NCBI GenBank assembly: GCA_947453155.1
Contig: CANGFE010000015.1
Coordinates: forward strand, 1-44,181
Direction of reading: 5' to 3'
DNA from: Beijerinckiaceae bacterium
Lineage (GTDB): Bacteria > Pseudomonadota > Alphaproteobacteria > Rhizobiales > Beijerinckiaceae
DNA: 44,181 nt
Shown: one piece after another, positions 1-7,991 of the stretch
How the letters are laid out: the number at the start of each line of letters is the position of its first letter
Numbering within the stretch: the first letter of the stretch is position 1
Translations under genes and position numbers: made by a program
Notes under the pieces: generated by a model
What the model was told of the DNA's origin: nothing
Databases searched by the model: none
What the model saw: only the letters and a program-made list of their open reading frames with translations

Positions 1-420
1 ACTGGAGCGCAACCTCGGGCCGATCTTCAATTTCTCCAGAAACCTTGCCGCACGTGCCATCGGGCTCCAGGTTGTTTCGTAGGCCATAGGCCAGCAAACA
101 TCCGGAACAGCTTGATCAAGCTCGTCAGGCTCCATGAACTTGTTTGCCAGAATGCGAGGGATCTCGGCCGGGTCATGAATGGGCAGACCTTCTTCGGCGA
201 ATAATTGCCGCCAGGTTGGGCGTTGGGAATTATAGTCGGCACAATCATTACCCATCATCAGCAAGCCGTTATTGAATACATGCAAAAATTTTTCTGGCTT
301 GCGCGAATTGAGAAGGATTGGGCGGCCCAGGTCCTGTATTTTTCTGGTCAGGCTGTCAGTCGAAGTAGCGCCCAGCATTGTAGCCAAGCCCGACAAGAAA
401 GCTCTTCGGGATACGCTCAT
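1..420 (-). CDS. Twin-arginine signal-bearing protein, unknown function (3' end beyond window)
   Basis: The frame is open from an ATG at 420 down to the window edge with no stop: 140 codons, the N-terminal part of a longer protein. Residues 4-11 read SRRAFLSG, followed by a short hydrophobic stretch (LATMLGA), which resembles a Tat export signal; the hydrophobic core is short, so export is an inference. The rest (for example DCADYNSQRPTWRQLF) matches no family I recognise. A good ribosome binding site (AGGGAG) lies about 8 bases before the ATG. The preceding gene on the same strand stops 18 bases upstream, so the two are probably co-transcribed and functionally linked. Confidence 0.6.
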   Translation of the reverse strand, partial: MSVSRRAFLSGLATMLGATSTDSLTRKIQDLGRPILLNSRKPEKFLHVFNNGLLMMGNDCADYNSQRPTWRQLFAEEGLPIHDPAEIPRILANKFMEPDELDQAVPDVCWPMAYETTWSPMARAARFLEKLKIGPRLRSS

Positions 421-438
421 GGTCGATCTCCCTGTCTT

Positions 439-1050
439 TCAAGCGCAAGCATCTTCGTCATACACATCGGGAAATGTAGCCCCCATCGCCTCCCACTGTT
501 CATGGGAGATCGAAAAGCCTACCCCGCGGAAGTATTCTTGGGCGTCTTCAAGGGAGTGCGCACCCATGCTCTGGTACTCACCGGTCTCTTCATCCGTTGC
601 GCACAGATCCCAGGACTGTCCCTCAGGATCAAGGCGCTCGATTCTGTAATTGCATGACCAGGAATAGCCGGGGCCGCCGGAGTAAGTATGAGACCCCAAA
701 TGGAATGTTCTGGCGCGGCTTTTGACCTTCTCCAGATAGGGTGCAAAGGGCAGGACTGATCCCGTTGTCCCGCGTGGCCGGGAGGTACGCCAACACAGGC
801 TTACGATATGGCCGTTGATCCGCAATGGACTGACAAGTCCGGCGAGCTGACGTGGGAAATGATCGAGGAGTGATCCATACCGGCGGATGAATGTGCTGGT
901 CCTGACACGAACTATCTTTGACCGTTCGGATGCGGGTAATTTCAACCATCGGGGCGAACCATGCGTGCGGATAAATGCTTGCGCCCCGGTTGCGATGACC
1001 GCGCTGCATCCGATGTGCCCGAGTATGATTTTATCTAAAGCCCTAGTCAT
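439..1050 (-). CDS. Hypothetical protein, 203 aa
   Basis: No family is recognised. The C-terminal half (from about residue 105) is rich in aromatic and acidic residues and looks like a small folded domain (YSWSCNYRIERLDPEG, then LEDAQEYFRGVGFSISHEQW). The N-terminal half is basic. No signal peptide or clear membrane segment is evident, although residues 7-25 are moderately hydrophobic. The ATG at 1050 is preceded by GGGAG and AAAGG, which lie inside or beside a hairpin repeat at 1058-1079. The stop lies 18 bases before the start of the twin-arginine protein, suggesting a two-gene operon. Two other frames over this stretch are open for shorter distances but give no protein-like sequence. Confidence 0.55.
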   Translation of the reverse strand: MTRALDKIILGHIGCSAVIATGAQAFIRTHGSPRWLKLPASERSKIVRVRTSTFIRRYGSLLDHFPRQLAGLVSPLRINGHIVSLCWRTSRPRGTTGSVLPFAPYLEKVKSRARTFHLGSHTYSGGPGYSWSCNYRIERLDPEGQSWDLCATDEETGEYQSMGAHSLEDAQEYFRGVGFSISHEQWEAMGATFPDVYDEDACA

Positions 1051-1057
1051 ACCTTTA

Positions 1058-1079
1058 CACTCCCGGTTTCGCGGGAATG
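1058..1079. repeat. REP-like palindrome
   Basis: CACTCCCG and CGGGAATG (8-bp arms with one G-T pair) flank a 6-base loop. In the minus orientation it reads CATTCCCG, CGAAAC, CGGGAGTG, close to the dispersed CATTCCCGCGAAAGCGGGAATG palindromes of many alphaproteobacteria. It lies 7 bases upstream of the start codon of the 203-aa gene and contains its GGGAG ribosome-binding sequence. Confidence 0.45.
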
Positions 1080-1281
1080 AAAGCTGGCAGTATAGCCGGA
1101 GCCGTACTTTTGCTGCTTCACAGCCTCATCCCCTCAGGATCCACCTTGCCCAGCGAGGCAGGTTGGCTTGGGCAAATGCCCAACTCTTGATGATGTTTTG
1201 TATTTTATTCAGAACGAATCGTTTGTCAAGTCGAACGGCCCTCATTAACCTGGGGTCAAAATTGATCGATGGAGGGTCGAA
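1080..1281. other. Intergenic region between divergent genes, with inverted repeat and possible promoter
   Basis: This stretch separates the minus-strand 203-aa gene from the plus-strand 113-aa gene. It holds an imperfect inverted repeat, TTGCCCA (about 1146-1152) and TTGGGCAA (about 1168-1175). A weak sigma-70-like promoter may serve the 113-aa gene: TTGTCA at 1223-1228 and TAACCT at 1246-1251, 17 bases apart. Neither has support beyond sequence resemblance. Confidence 0.25.
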
Positions 1282-1623
1282 ATGGATCTGAAGGATTTCA
1301 TGTCACCGGAATGGCCCCGCTGGATCAGTGGTCTCGGTTTTTGCGTCATGAGTGAAGACTCATCAGACAACGCTGGCTGGTCGGAGAGCAAAGGATATTA
1401 CGTCAATTACAATCCCGGGACACAGCTCTGGACGATGACGATCACCACCAACACAGTTCAGAAGGAAGAAGACGGCGCCGAGTTCGAAGAAAACAGCGAG
1501 GAGAATGTCGGCCCGCATGAACTCGGGAAGTTGAGAGAAATCCTCTCAACCTACGAGATCGAACTCGATGATGAGACTGCAAACGAAATCATAAAGAGAA
1601 TGAAGAACCCGCACCTGCTTTGA
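1282..1623 (+). CDS. Small acidic hypothetical protein, 113 aa
   Basis: No family is recognised. The protein is strongly acidic, with an Asp/Glu-rich middle (KEEDGAEFEENSEENVGP, about residues 61-78) and an amphipathic C-terminal helix (LGKLREILSTYEIELDDETANEIIKRM). It has no signal peptide or membrane segment and is probably a cytoplasmic soluble protein. The start is supported by GGAGGG 7 bases before the ATG. It converges on the macro-domain gene that ends at 1641. Small acidic orphans of this kind are frequent in defence islands, but no role can be assigned from the sequence. Confidence 0.6.
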   Translation: MDLKDFMSPEWPRWISGLGFCVMSEDSSDNAGWSESKGYYVNYNPGTQLWTMTITTNTVQKEEDGAEFEENSEENVGPHELGKLREILSTYEIELDDETANEIIKRMKNPHLL

Positions 1624-1640
1624 AAAATAGAATACCGGGT

Positions 1641-2150
1641 TCAACTATGATTTGAAGAGCTTACAGCCTGATCAAGATAGGTTTGATAGGTCTTCCCATC
1701 AAAGCAGATAAACCTGATCGAGAGATGCTTTTCAAAAAATAGTGCTTCCTGAAAAGCAATCTTCGTCGCCTCCGGAATAGGAAACCGGTAGATGCCTGTA
1801 CCGATAGCAGGGATTGAAACCGATTTTATTCCGTATTTAAGAGCGAGCTCGAAAATTGCCCTGTAAGTTTTTCTAAGCAGCGTGGCCTCATCGCGCGTAC
1901 CGTCCCAGTATCGGGGGGCAACAGCGTGAATTACGAATTGAGCCTTCAAATTATACCCTGCAGTAATGCACGCTTCTCCGGTTGCACAGCGTCCGATCTG
2001 TTCACATTCGATCGCCAAATGGTTGCCCGCGGCGGCATGAATTGCACCGCTTATACCGGAGCCCGGAAGAAGCATTTCATTCGCGGCATTGACGATGGCA
2101 TCCGAGGCTTCATCAACAATATTGCCCATGACAATTTCGATCATAAACAC
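1641..2150 (-). CDS. Macro-domain protein (ADP-ribose binding / de-ADP-ribosylation), copy 1
   Basis: This is a complete stand-alone macro domain of about 167 aa, the usual length. The nucleotide-binding segment (GNIVDEASDAIVNAANEML, then LPGSGISGAIHAAAG) fits the family pattern DAIVNAAN...GGGVxGAIHxAAG. The second ADP-ribose loop is GTGIYRFP (about residues 117-124). Family members bind ADP-ribose, and many remove ADP-ribose or O-acetyl groups; activity here is an inference. The furthest start is GTG at 2150, but ATG at 2144 is preferred: it aligns with the start of the second copy (7550) and has GGGGTG just upstream. The gene begins 11 bases after the helicase-nuclease stop, so it is the third gene of that operon. 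Confidence 0.9.
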   Translation of the reverse strand: MFMIEIVMGNIVDEASDAIVNAANEMLLPGSGISGAIHAAAGNHLAIECEQIGRCATGEACITAGYNLKAQFVIHAVAPRYWDGTRDEATLLRKTYRAIFELALKYGIKSVSIPAIGTGIYRFPIPEATKIAFQEALFFEKHLSIRFICFDGKTYQTYLDQAVSSSNHS

Positions 2151-2155
2151 CCCGA

Positions 2156-5100
2156 TCAGTCAGGCTCTGTTTCTCGCCCGACAACTTCAAGAATAGGCAG
2201 TGCACATAGGGTGTTCACCAATTGCATCTGCTCGACACTATTACATTTTGTTGCGCGGAGCCCTGGAGATCCGAAGACAAGTGAAAGTCCCATTGCCCTT
2301 GAAATAGCAACATTCAGTCGATTGAGTGACAGAAGGAATTCCAGACCGCGGGAGCTTTCTTCAGCTGACGATGCCGTCATCGACACAAGGCAAATGGCCG
2401 CTTCCTGTCCCTGGAATTTATCGACAGTTCCTACACGGATTTTTTCAGGCAACGCTTCCTGAAGAGCATTTACCTGCGCATTGTAGGGGGCAACAATTAT
2501 AATATCGGTTTCCGATATGGGCCGCGTTATTCCGTTCTTGTCTGTCCATGTACCGATAAGAAGTTTTGATACACAGGCTTTGATTGCATTTATCTCCTCA
2601 TGGGAGATCTGGATGTTGCCATCGTGATCCACGGGGATGAAATATGCCCCACTTGATGGCCAGTCAGGCACATCCACTTTCTGGATCGCCGTATCGGGGT
2701 GACTTGTCAGCCTTCCTTCATATACTTGCGTGGAAATAAAGCGGCATAAATCGGGATGCATACGCCGCGTCTCGGGCAGGAATATTCCGAGATCTTCCGG
2801 AATTGTGGCGTGGTCTCCGAGAAGATATTCCAATCCGGACAGACCGGCTTCGCCCGGATGAGCGCCCTGGATAACCTGTGGTAGTTGGCGGGGATCGCCG
2901 ATAAGGACGAGATTGCGGGCACAGCGGGCGGTCCCGACGAGATTGGCAAGGCCTACCTGACCGGCTTCATCCACGAAAAGATAGTCGAAGGCATTCGCGT
3001 GTTCAGGGCGGGAGAGCAACCATGCCGTCCCTCCGACAACCGGTGCTGTCAGGAGAAGTCCCTCATCTTTCGAGGTGACAACAGTAACTCCATGCCCGCT
3101 GTCTTCCTCGTCATCGTCAGCTTCATCTCTGCACTTGTGAATGATGTGAACCGCCGGTCCACCATCATCTTTCAATGCATCGGCGACAGCCGTCAGAACG
3201 TTCCGGATAGCCGCATGGCTGTTTGACGAGACCGCTACACGGCGGCCTTCTCTCACCAGAGCCGCTATGGCTTTGGAGGCAACATAGGTCTTACCGGTCC
3301 CCGGCGGTCCCTGAATGGGAAGGACGCTGTAATCAAGATTCCTGACGGCATTGATCACACCTTCGACCAGATCCCCTCCGGTCAATAGAGGTCCCTGATT
3401 TCTAGCCTTGATGGTAGGTGGACGGCGTCCCAGAAAATTGTCGATTGCGCGGTAAGATTTGGGGCCGCACTGGTCAGCGATGACGTCTCTCACAGCTTGC
3501 GCTATGACTTTCACGTTGATCGGGCTCGCAGGATAGAGATTCAAGCGGTCGCGTAGCAGCTCCGATCGTTTATTTCCGGCTTTCAGGACGATCTTCCGCT
3601 TTACCCTGTCGATGCCGGTGACTTCCACACCTGCAAACGCGGTATCAGTCGCAACACTCGGACTCTGTTTGATGCGGATTTTGGTTTCCTGTGGCGGGTA
3701 GCGGTATTCCCGCTCCATGGATTGCTTCACCGGTCGTGCGGGACCCATCGCCTCCAACCCGTAGATACATTCGAGATCATCAATCAGCTCGTCTTCGGTC
3801 CGTGTGAGCGCTTCGAAGACGTTCCGGAAACCCGGCTTCTGTTCCCGCAAATGAAAGAAACCGAGATTGAGAAGCAGCTCACGACGCTCATCGGTGAGGG
3901 AAGCGGACTGGAGCTGTTCGCTCAGCGCCTGCTCCTCGCCGTTTTCCTCTTTCTCTTTATCGGAGAAATCCGATAGCGGCTTGGGCCATGGAATATCCGG
4001 ACGTTTCCTGATCAGAAAATCCCTTAACTGCTGCGTCGAGATACAGTCGATCTTGTTGTATTCCTCGATCTCGTCGAGAATTTTCTGTTCTCCCGTGCTG
4101 CGCCACCGCTCGTAAGCAACAACCGATCCGCCTGCTGTCGTGACTTCGCCTTTGCGCTCGATGTCATAAAAGGCTTCCAGCGATTTGATCGAATAATTCC
4201 GCTCGGACGCGATGATGCCGCCGCGCACCACAGCGTAGAGATCGACAAAGCGTTGTTCGCGCCTCAGCCGATCGAGAAATAATTCACCGACATTGTATTT
4301 TTCGGTTAGTCGAGTGAGTGCCGTCGTCTCGTAAGGGGCGTAATGGTAGATGCGTGAATCGGGGAATTTTTCCAGCCGGTCGCGGAAAAAACCGAAGAGA
4401 TCAATGAGGGCTTGCTTTTCCGCATCATGATCATGCGCCCAGAAAGAAACAAATCCGGTATCCTGCGCCCAAACCCCGTGAAGATATTCGAGGCCACCTT
4501 CGAAGTGCGGATCACCTTCAATATCATAAAAGATATCGCCTTCGGCCGGCTTCGGCAGTCTCGCAAAACCTACGCCTTCCTCGACTTCACGTAGCTGAAT
4601 TGCTGGAGGGCCTCCGGCGTTTCTTGCATGTTGCAATTGCGCCTGGGTTTTCAGGCGGGCAAACGTCTTTGGCGCCAGACGCGGAACCGGATTATCCGTC
4701 CTTGCCAAATCTCCCAATGTGGAGATGCCTGCAGCCTCGAGCTTTTTGACTTGAGACTTGCTGATATTCGCTACCGTAAAGAGGCTGTCTTCCTGATCCC
4801 AGACACTCTCGCAATGCTCTGACCAGGGACATAAGCCGCAGTCATTGCACGGGACTGGTTTTGTAACCGGCCTAGATTGAATGAATTCTTCAAGCCGCTC
4901 GCGCGATTCTCTCGCATAGGCTGCATAGTCGGAAAGTCGGAATTTCCAGCTTTCTCCAGTCCCCAATTCAACGCTTGCAAATTCAGGCATAACGCCCTGC
5001 AACCCTGCAAGCAGATCGGAATACAGGACCAGCTGCAAGATATGCTTGGGATGGGGCTTCCGCTTGAGCTTTGTATCGGCAACCTCGTAGCTATAGGCTC

Positions 5101-5488
5101 CAAGGCCGGAAGGCTTATCAACTTTTGTCAGGAAATCCGACCAGCCACCCCACATTCCCTCAAGAAGGGCTGCCTGAAAGATAATGTCGCTTCCTTCTAC
5201 GAGAGCTTCTTTTGTCTCGCTAAGAGCCTGGGATAATGAGCGACCACCGCGATTAATTTCGCGGACCTTCTTGCCGGATGCCTTCAGTGCAGCAAGATGT
5301 TTTGCCTCATGCTCGTGCCCCTGCCTCTGGAGGAGCCCTGCCTCCGGATCATCTGCCTTTTTTGCAGGCCCCTTACCTTCAAGGTAAAGCAGATCCAATG
5401 TAATCGCGTGACTACACCCCAGAAACCTCATGAGGTCTGTTGCTGAGAGAAGCGGTTTGCCGTTGATGATTTGCAATCTTATCTCCAC
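2156..5488 (-). CDS. TM0106-type RecB-like nuclease / DEDD exonuclease / SF1 DNA helicase fusion
   Basis: The 1110-aa protein has three modules. Residues 1 to about 230 form a RecB/Cas4-like nuclease with Asp118, EVADTK at 135-140 and QLVLY at 152-156, then a cysteine cluster (C214, C217, C220, C226) suited to an Fe-S cluster. Residues about 315-495 resemble a DEDD 3'-5' exonuclease (YDIEG at 321-325; YNKIDC at 477-482). Residues about 700-1085 are a Dna2/Upf1-like SF1 helicase: Walker A GPPGTGKT at 727-734, Walker B VDEAGQ at 839-844, GDPRQLP, and TVDKFQGQE near the C terminus. The frame opens at GTG 5488, but a TTG at 5476 sits 6 bases after GGAG and gives the family-like start MQIINGKPLLSATDL, so it may be the true start. 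It is the middle gene of a three-gene operon. Expected to process nucleic acid ends; a defence role is an inference. Confidence 0.88.
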   Translation of the reverse strand: MEIRLQIINGKPLLSATDLMRFLGCSHAITLDLLYLEGKGPAKKADDPEAGLLQRQGHEHEAKHLAALKASGKKVREINRGGRSLSQALSETKEALVEGSDIIFQAALLEGMWGGWSDFLTKVDKPSGLGAYSYEVADTKLKRKPHPKHILQLVLYSDLLAGLQGVMPEFASVELGTGESWKFRLSDYAAYARESRERLEEFIQSRPVTKPVPCNDCGLCPWSEHCESVWDQEDSLFTVANISKSQVKKLEAAGISTLGDLARTDNPVPRLAPKTFARLKTQAQLQHARNAGGPPAIQLREVEEGVGFARLPKPAEGDIFYDIEGDPHFEGGLEYLHGVWAQDTGFVSFWAHDHDAEKQALIDLFGFFRDRLEKFPDSRIYHYAPYETTALTRLTEKYNVGELFLDRLRREQRFVDLYAVVRGGIIASERNYSIKSLEAFYDIERKGEVTTAGGSVVAYERWRSTGEQKILDEIEEYNKIDCISTQQLRDFLIRKRPDIPWPKPLSDFSDKEKEENGEEQALSEQLQSASLTDERRELLLNLGFFHLREQKPGFRNVFEALTRTEDELIDDLECIYGLEAMGPARPVKQSMEREYRYPPQETKIRIKQSPSVATDTAFAGVEVTGIDRVKRKIVLKAGNKRSELLRDRLNLYPASPINVKVIAQAVRDVIADQCGPKSYRAIDNFLGRRPPTIKARNQGPLLTGGDLVEGVINAVRNLDYSVLPIQGPPGTGKTYVASKAIAALVREGRRVAVSSNSHAAIRNVLTAVADALKDDGGPAVHIIHKCRDEADDDEEDSGHGVTVVTSKDEGLLLTAPVVGGTAWLLSRPEHANAFDYLFVDEAGQVGLANLVGTARCARNLVLIGDPRQLPQVIQGAHPGEAGLSGLEYLLGDHATIPEDLGIFLPETRRMHPDLCRFISTQVYEGRLTSHPDTAIQKVDVPDWPSSGAYFIPVDHDGNIQISHEEINAIKACVSKLLIGTWTDKNGITRPISETDIIIVAPYNAQVNALQEALPEKIRVGTVDKFQGQEAAICLVSMTASSAEESSRGLEFLLSLNRLNVAISRAMGLSLVFGSPGLRATKCNSVEQMQLVNTLCALPILEVVGRETEPD

Positions 5489-5513
5489 CGCTTTGGTGAC
5501 GCTGGTCTTGCAC

Positions 5514-6755
5514 TCAAGAAATTTTCTTCAACCCTTCAAATCGCACAATCATAGGCCCACCGCGCAAGAGGGGGCCGGGATCGATGCCGCCATCATCAGC
5601 TGATTTTGCGACAGATACTGACGCGAAGTGGCCTACCTTTCCCAAGCTGGCGCATCTATCCGCGATGGAATCCCAATCGTCCGGCATATCTGCTTCGAGG
5701 TTTGGATAACGTGTTGCGCGAACGACGACCCATTCGGGACCATTATCGCCCACAAACCAAAGGGAGGGACTGATATGCGGCTCGCTCTGCCACGACATCA
5801 GCTCCTTGGCACTTTTTCCAATCTGACCTCTAACGACTTGGACCGCAAAATCATGCAGCTCCCAGTCCGTCATCTCGACGGGCATATCTGTGGTCAACTT
5901 GAACGGATCAATCGGATCGCCTGATCTTGCGTCTAGCAGTCCCCAGCCAGGATGGGCGGATGACCATGAGGAGCCGGTCCCTTTCATAGGGAGAATGCAT
6001 GGATGGCCTTGGCACCCTTCGCTGACAGCAGTGAGGCCCCCTCGGTTGCCAGGAACTGTCATCTCTCCATCTACGTCTTCGAGGCGCACGAAAAACAGCT
6101 GGTTCCCCAACCGGAATGATAGGTGCTCAAGAAAGGGTGGGTTGAGATGAGCGCGGAGCCAGACAATTTCACCACGGCCATGGGCATTGAGATGGCGTCC
6201 TGCCGCTTGCCAACAGTACCGGAAGGCCTCCGATGCCTCGTGCATTTCACTATCATAGATCGTTTTTGGTTTTGTATTGAGTGATGCTTTTATCTCGCCT
6301 GTTTCACTTCTCTCGCCGGAAGTACTTAAAATTGCATAGCCGGCAGCATTACGACACACTTCTGCAAGGCGCTCACATTCAGCGATCACCTTATTCAGAA
6401 ATTCTTTCGTATTTTTACTATCGACCCATGCTTTCCACGCGATCGTGTCCTCATCTGAAAGAGAGCGAAACTTAGGGAACGTATCGAGCCATTCGCCTCG
6501 CCAAACATAATTGGTGTCGTCAATGAATTCCAAAACTTGGATGAGCCTTTTGGCTTCGTCTTGAGACCTCGGGATGGGGGCATGTTGCGCGACCTGAATG
6601 ATTTCAGTGCCCTCTGGAAATGGACCTGATCCCATCTCAGGATCTGGGATCCAGTACCAAAAATGCCCGTCAGGACAGGAGGACCAGTTGCCTCCATGAT
6701 CGAAGAGCGCTTGCTTCGAAATACCAAACTGTAATCCGCTTGGAAGGGTTGGCAT
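5514..6755 (-). CDS. Hypothetical protein, 413 aa, first gene of helicase-nuclease/macro operon
   Basis: No family is recognised. The protein has no signal peptide or membrane segment. It is rich in Trp and His (for example YWIPDPE, YVWRGEWLDTF, FRYCWQAAGRHLNAHG, DNGPEWVVVRATR) and looks cytoplasmic, with perhaps two domains: an N-terminal part to about residue 150 with a helical segment (NKVIAECERLAEVCRNAAGY), and a beta-rich C-terminal part. The ATG at 6755 has AAGGAT 7 bases upstream. Its stop lies 25 bases before the helicase-nuclease gene, so the two are almost certainly co-transcribed, with the macro gene third. Its upstream position suggests a sensor or specificity component, but this is context only. 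Confidence 0.75.
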   Translation of the reverse strand: MPTLPSGLQFGISKQALFDHGGNWSSCPDGHFWYWIPDPEMGSGPFPEGTEIIQVAQHAPIPRSQDEAKRLIQVLEFIDDTNYVWRGEWLDTFPKFRSLSDEDTIAWKAWVDSKNTKEFLNKVIAECERLAEVCRNAAGYAILSTSGERSETGEIKASLNTKPKTIYDSEMHEASEAFRYCWQAAGRHLNAHGRGEIVWLRAHLNPPFLEHLSFRLGNQLFFVRLEDVDGEMTVPGNRGGLTAVSEGCQGHPCILPMKGTGSSWSSAHPGWGLLDARSGDPIDPFKLTTDMPVEMTDWELHDFAVQVVRGQIGKSAKELMSWQSEPHISPSLWFVGDNGPEWVVVRATRYPNLEADMPDDWDSIADRCASLGKVGHFASVSVAKSADDGGIDPGPLLRGGPMIVRFEGLKKIS

Positions 6756-6874
6756 GAATAATCCTTAGTCGCTTGACGTCATACGCAGATTGCTAGCGGC
6801 ACTGATTCTACTGAATGGCCTAGCCCCTGAAAAGTGGTCCTCCCTGATGTATGGCTTACGAGCCTTGAGGGGGA
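6756..6874. other. Intergenic region upstream of the 413-aa gene
   Basis: About 120 bases between the operon start and the transposase remnant. The left part must hold the promoter of the minus-strand operon, but I see no convincing -35/-10 pair. The right part (from about 6820) probably belongs to the outer end of the decayed insertion sequence. Confidence 0.3.
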
Positions 6875-7057
6875 ATGCGAAGGCTTTAGAAAAAGCACGA
6901 GGCGGACGAGATCGTCGCCAAACTTCGGCAGGTCGACGTTCTCACAGCACAGGGTCGGCCTGTGGCTGAGGCTGTTAGATCGATAGGTGTGACGAAAGTT
7001 ACCAATTATCGCTGGCGGTCATAATATGGCGGCCTGAAGGGTGATCAGGTAAAGCGG
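6875..7057 (+). pseudogene. Decayed IS3-family transposase orfA fragment
   Basis: Read from ATG 6875, the translation gives MRRL, a stop (TAG at 6887), then KKHEADEIVAKLRQVDVLTA, QGRPVAEAVRSIGVT and YRWRS, another stop (TAA at 7022), then YGGLKGDQVKRL. This is the helix-turn-helix start of IS3-family OrfA proteins (typical form: EEIVAKLRQVDVL...AEAVRSIGVTEVTYYRWRSEYGGLKGDQVKRL). Two nonsense mutations and the absence of the rest of orfA and all of orfB show it is dead. It abuts the end of the second macro gene, so an IS insertion and deletion probably shaped this junction. Confidence 0.8.
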
Positions 7058-7058
7058 C

Positions 7059-7550
7059 TTAATAGCTTGCAGCCTGATATAGATAAGCTTGGTAACCCTT
7101 CTCACCAAAGCAAACAAACCTGATTTCGAGATGCTTTTCAAAAACCCGTGCTTCCTGAAAAGCAATCTCGGTCGCCTCAAGAACAGGAAACCGGTAGATT
7201 CCGGTGCCTATAGCGGGAATTGAAATCGATTTTATTCCGTACTTTAGGGCGAGTTCGAAAATAGCCCTGTAAGTTTTTCTGAGCAACCTGGCCTCATCGC
7301 GCGTTCCGTCCCAGTATCGGGGGGCAACAGCGTGAATTATGAACCGCGCTCTCAAATCATATCCCGAGGTAATGCGGGCGTCTCCGGTAGCGCAGCGTCC
7401 GATCTGTTCACATTCAAGCGCCAGTCGCCTGCCTGCAGCCTCGTGGATCGCCCCGCTTATGCCGGAACCCGGAAGGAGCATTTCATTCGCTGCATTGACG
7501 ATGGCATCTGTGGCTTCATCAACTATATTGCCAATCATGATCCCAATCAT
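7059..7550 (-). CDS. Macro-domain protein, copy 2
   Basis: This 163-aa macro domain is about four-fifths identical by eye to the one at 1641-2150. The same motifs are intact: GNIVDEATDAIVNAANEML, LPGSGISGAIHEAAG and GTGIYRFP. Differences are spread along the protein and are largely conservative, so both copies appear to be under selection. The ATG at 7550 has GGAG about 8 bases upstream. Unlike copy 1 it has no intact helicase gene before it; only a short stretch resembling the helicase C terminus remains (7563-7709). The predicted role is the same: binding or hydrolysing ADP-ribose adducts. Without its own operon it may depend on an unidentified promoter in the 440 bases upstream. Confidence 0.88.
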   Translation of the reverse strand: MIGIMIGNIVDEATDAIVNAANEMLLPGSGISGAIHEAAGRRLALECEQIGRCATGDARITSGYDLRARFIIHAVAPRYWDGTRDEARLLRKTYRAIFELALKYGIKSISIPAIGTGIYRFPVLEATEIAFQEARVFEKHLEIRFVCFGEKGYQAYLYQAASY

Positions 7551-7562
7551 AAGCTACTCCGA

Positions 7563-7709
7563 TCACCTAGGCTTTTTTCTGGTATCAATACCTTCCAAGA
7601 TGGTGGTGGCGGATCCCAATTTGCCAACCACTACAAGCATGCATGTGGCGGCATTGCCATTAACCTCAGAAAAAGTACAAAATTTGACAACAACCTGACC
7701 TACAACGCA
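7563..7709 (-). pseudogene. Possible relic of a second helicase-nuclease 3' end
   Basis: A frame of 48 codons without a start ends in TGA, 12 bases before the copy-2 macro start, the same arrangement as helicase and macro at 2144-2158. Its end (LGSATTILEGIDTRKKPR, stop) can be laid against the helicase end (LCALPILEVVGRETEPD, stop), sharing ILE and a basic/Pro tail. At the DNA level the 25 or so bases around the stop and start are visibly similar (CGATCA, then AGGCT and TTTCT on the plus strand). The match is short, so this is suggestive, not proven. Confidence 0.35.
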
Positions 7710-7991
7710 TCATCAAGACACGTCACTTCTTAAGTGAAGATCCGGGATCAACCCTCAGTGAAATTCAAAACCTCTGGAAGAAATTCACATTGACGAGGCT
7801 GGGGCCCAAGCCCTTCTTGAAAGGCTAATAAAAGCTCTTCTCATATTGAGGGTCCACGAGAAGGGCCTCTGCCAGCTCCCTCAATCTTGCCAGTCGACTG
7901 CGCTACCAAACCGTGCGGACGCCGAATTATGGGGATGCGATGGAGGAGAAAATGCAAGCAATCCTACATCTGAGGAGAGGCCGTCGGTGAA
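7710..7991. other. Region upstream of the permuted methyltransferase gene, with a short coupled frame
   Basis: No recognisable complete gene. A start-less plus-strand frame (7762-7995, 77 codons) reads KPLEEIHIDEAGAQALLERL, then IKALLILRVHEKG, and ends in a TGA overlapping the ATG at 7992 as ATGA. This looks like the tail of a protein translationally coupled to the methyltransferase gene, or a decayed one, since a TGA at 7759 closes it upstream. GAGGAGAGG about 11 bases before 7992 is the likely ribosome binding site of the methyltransferase gene. Confidence 0.35.
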
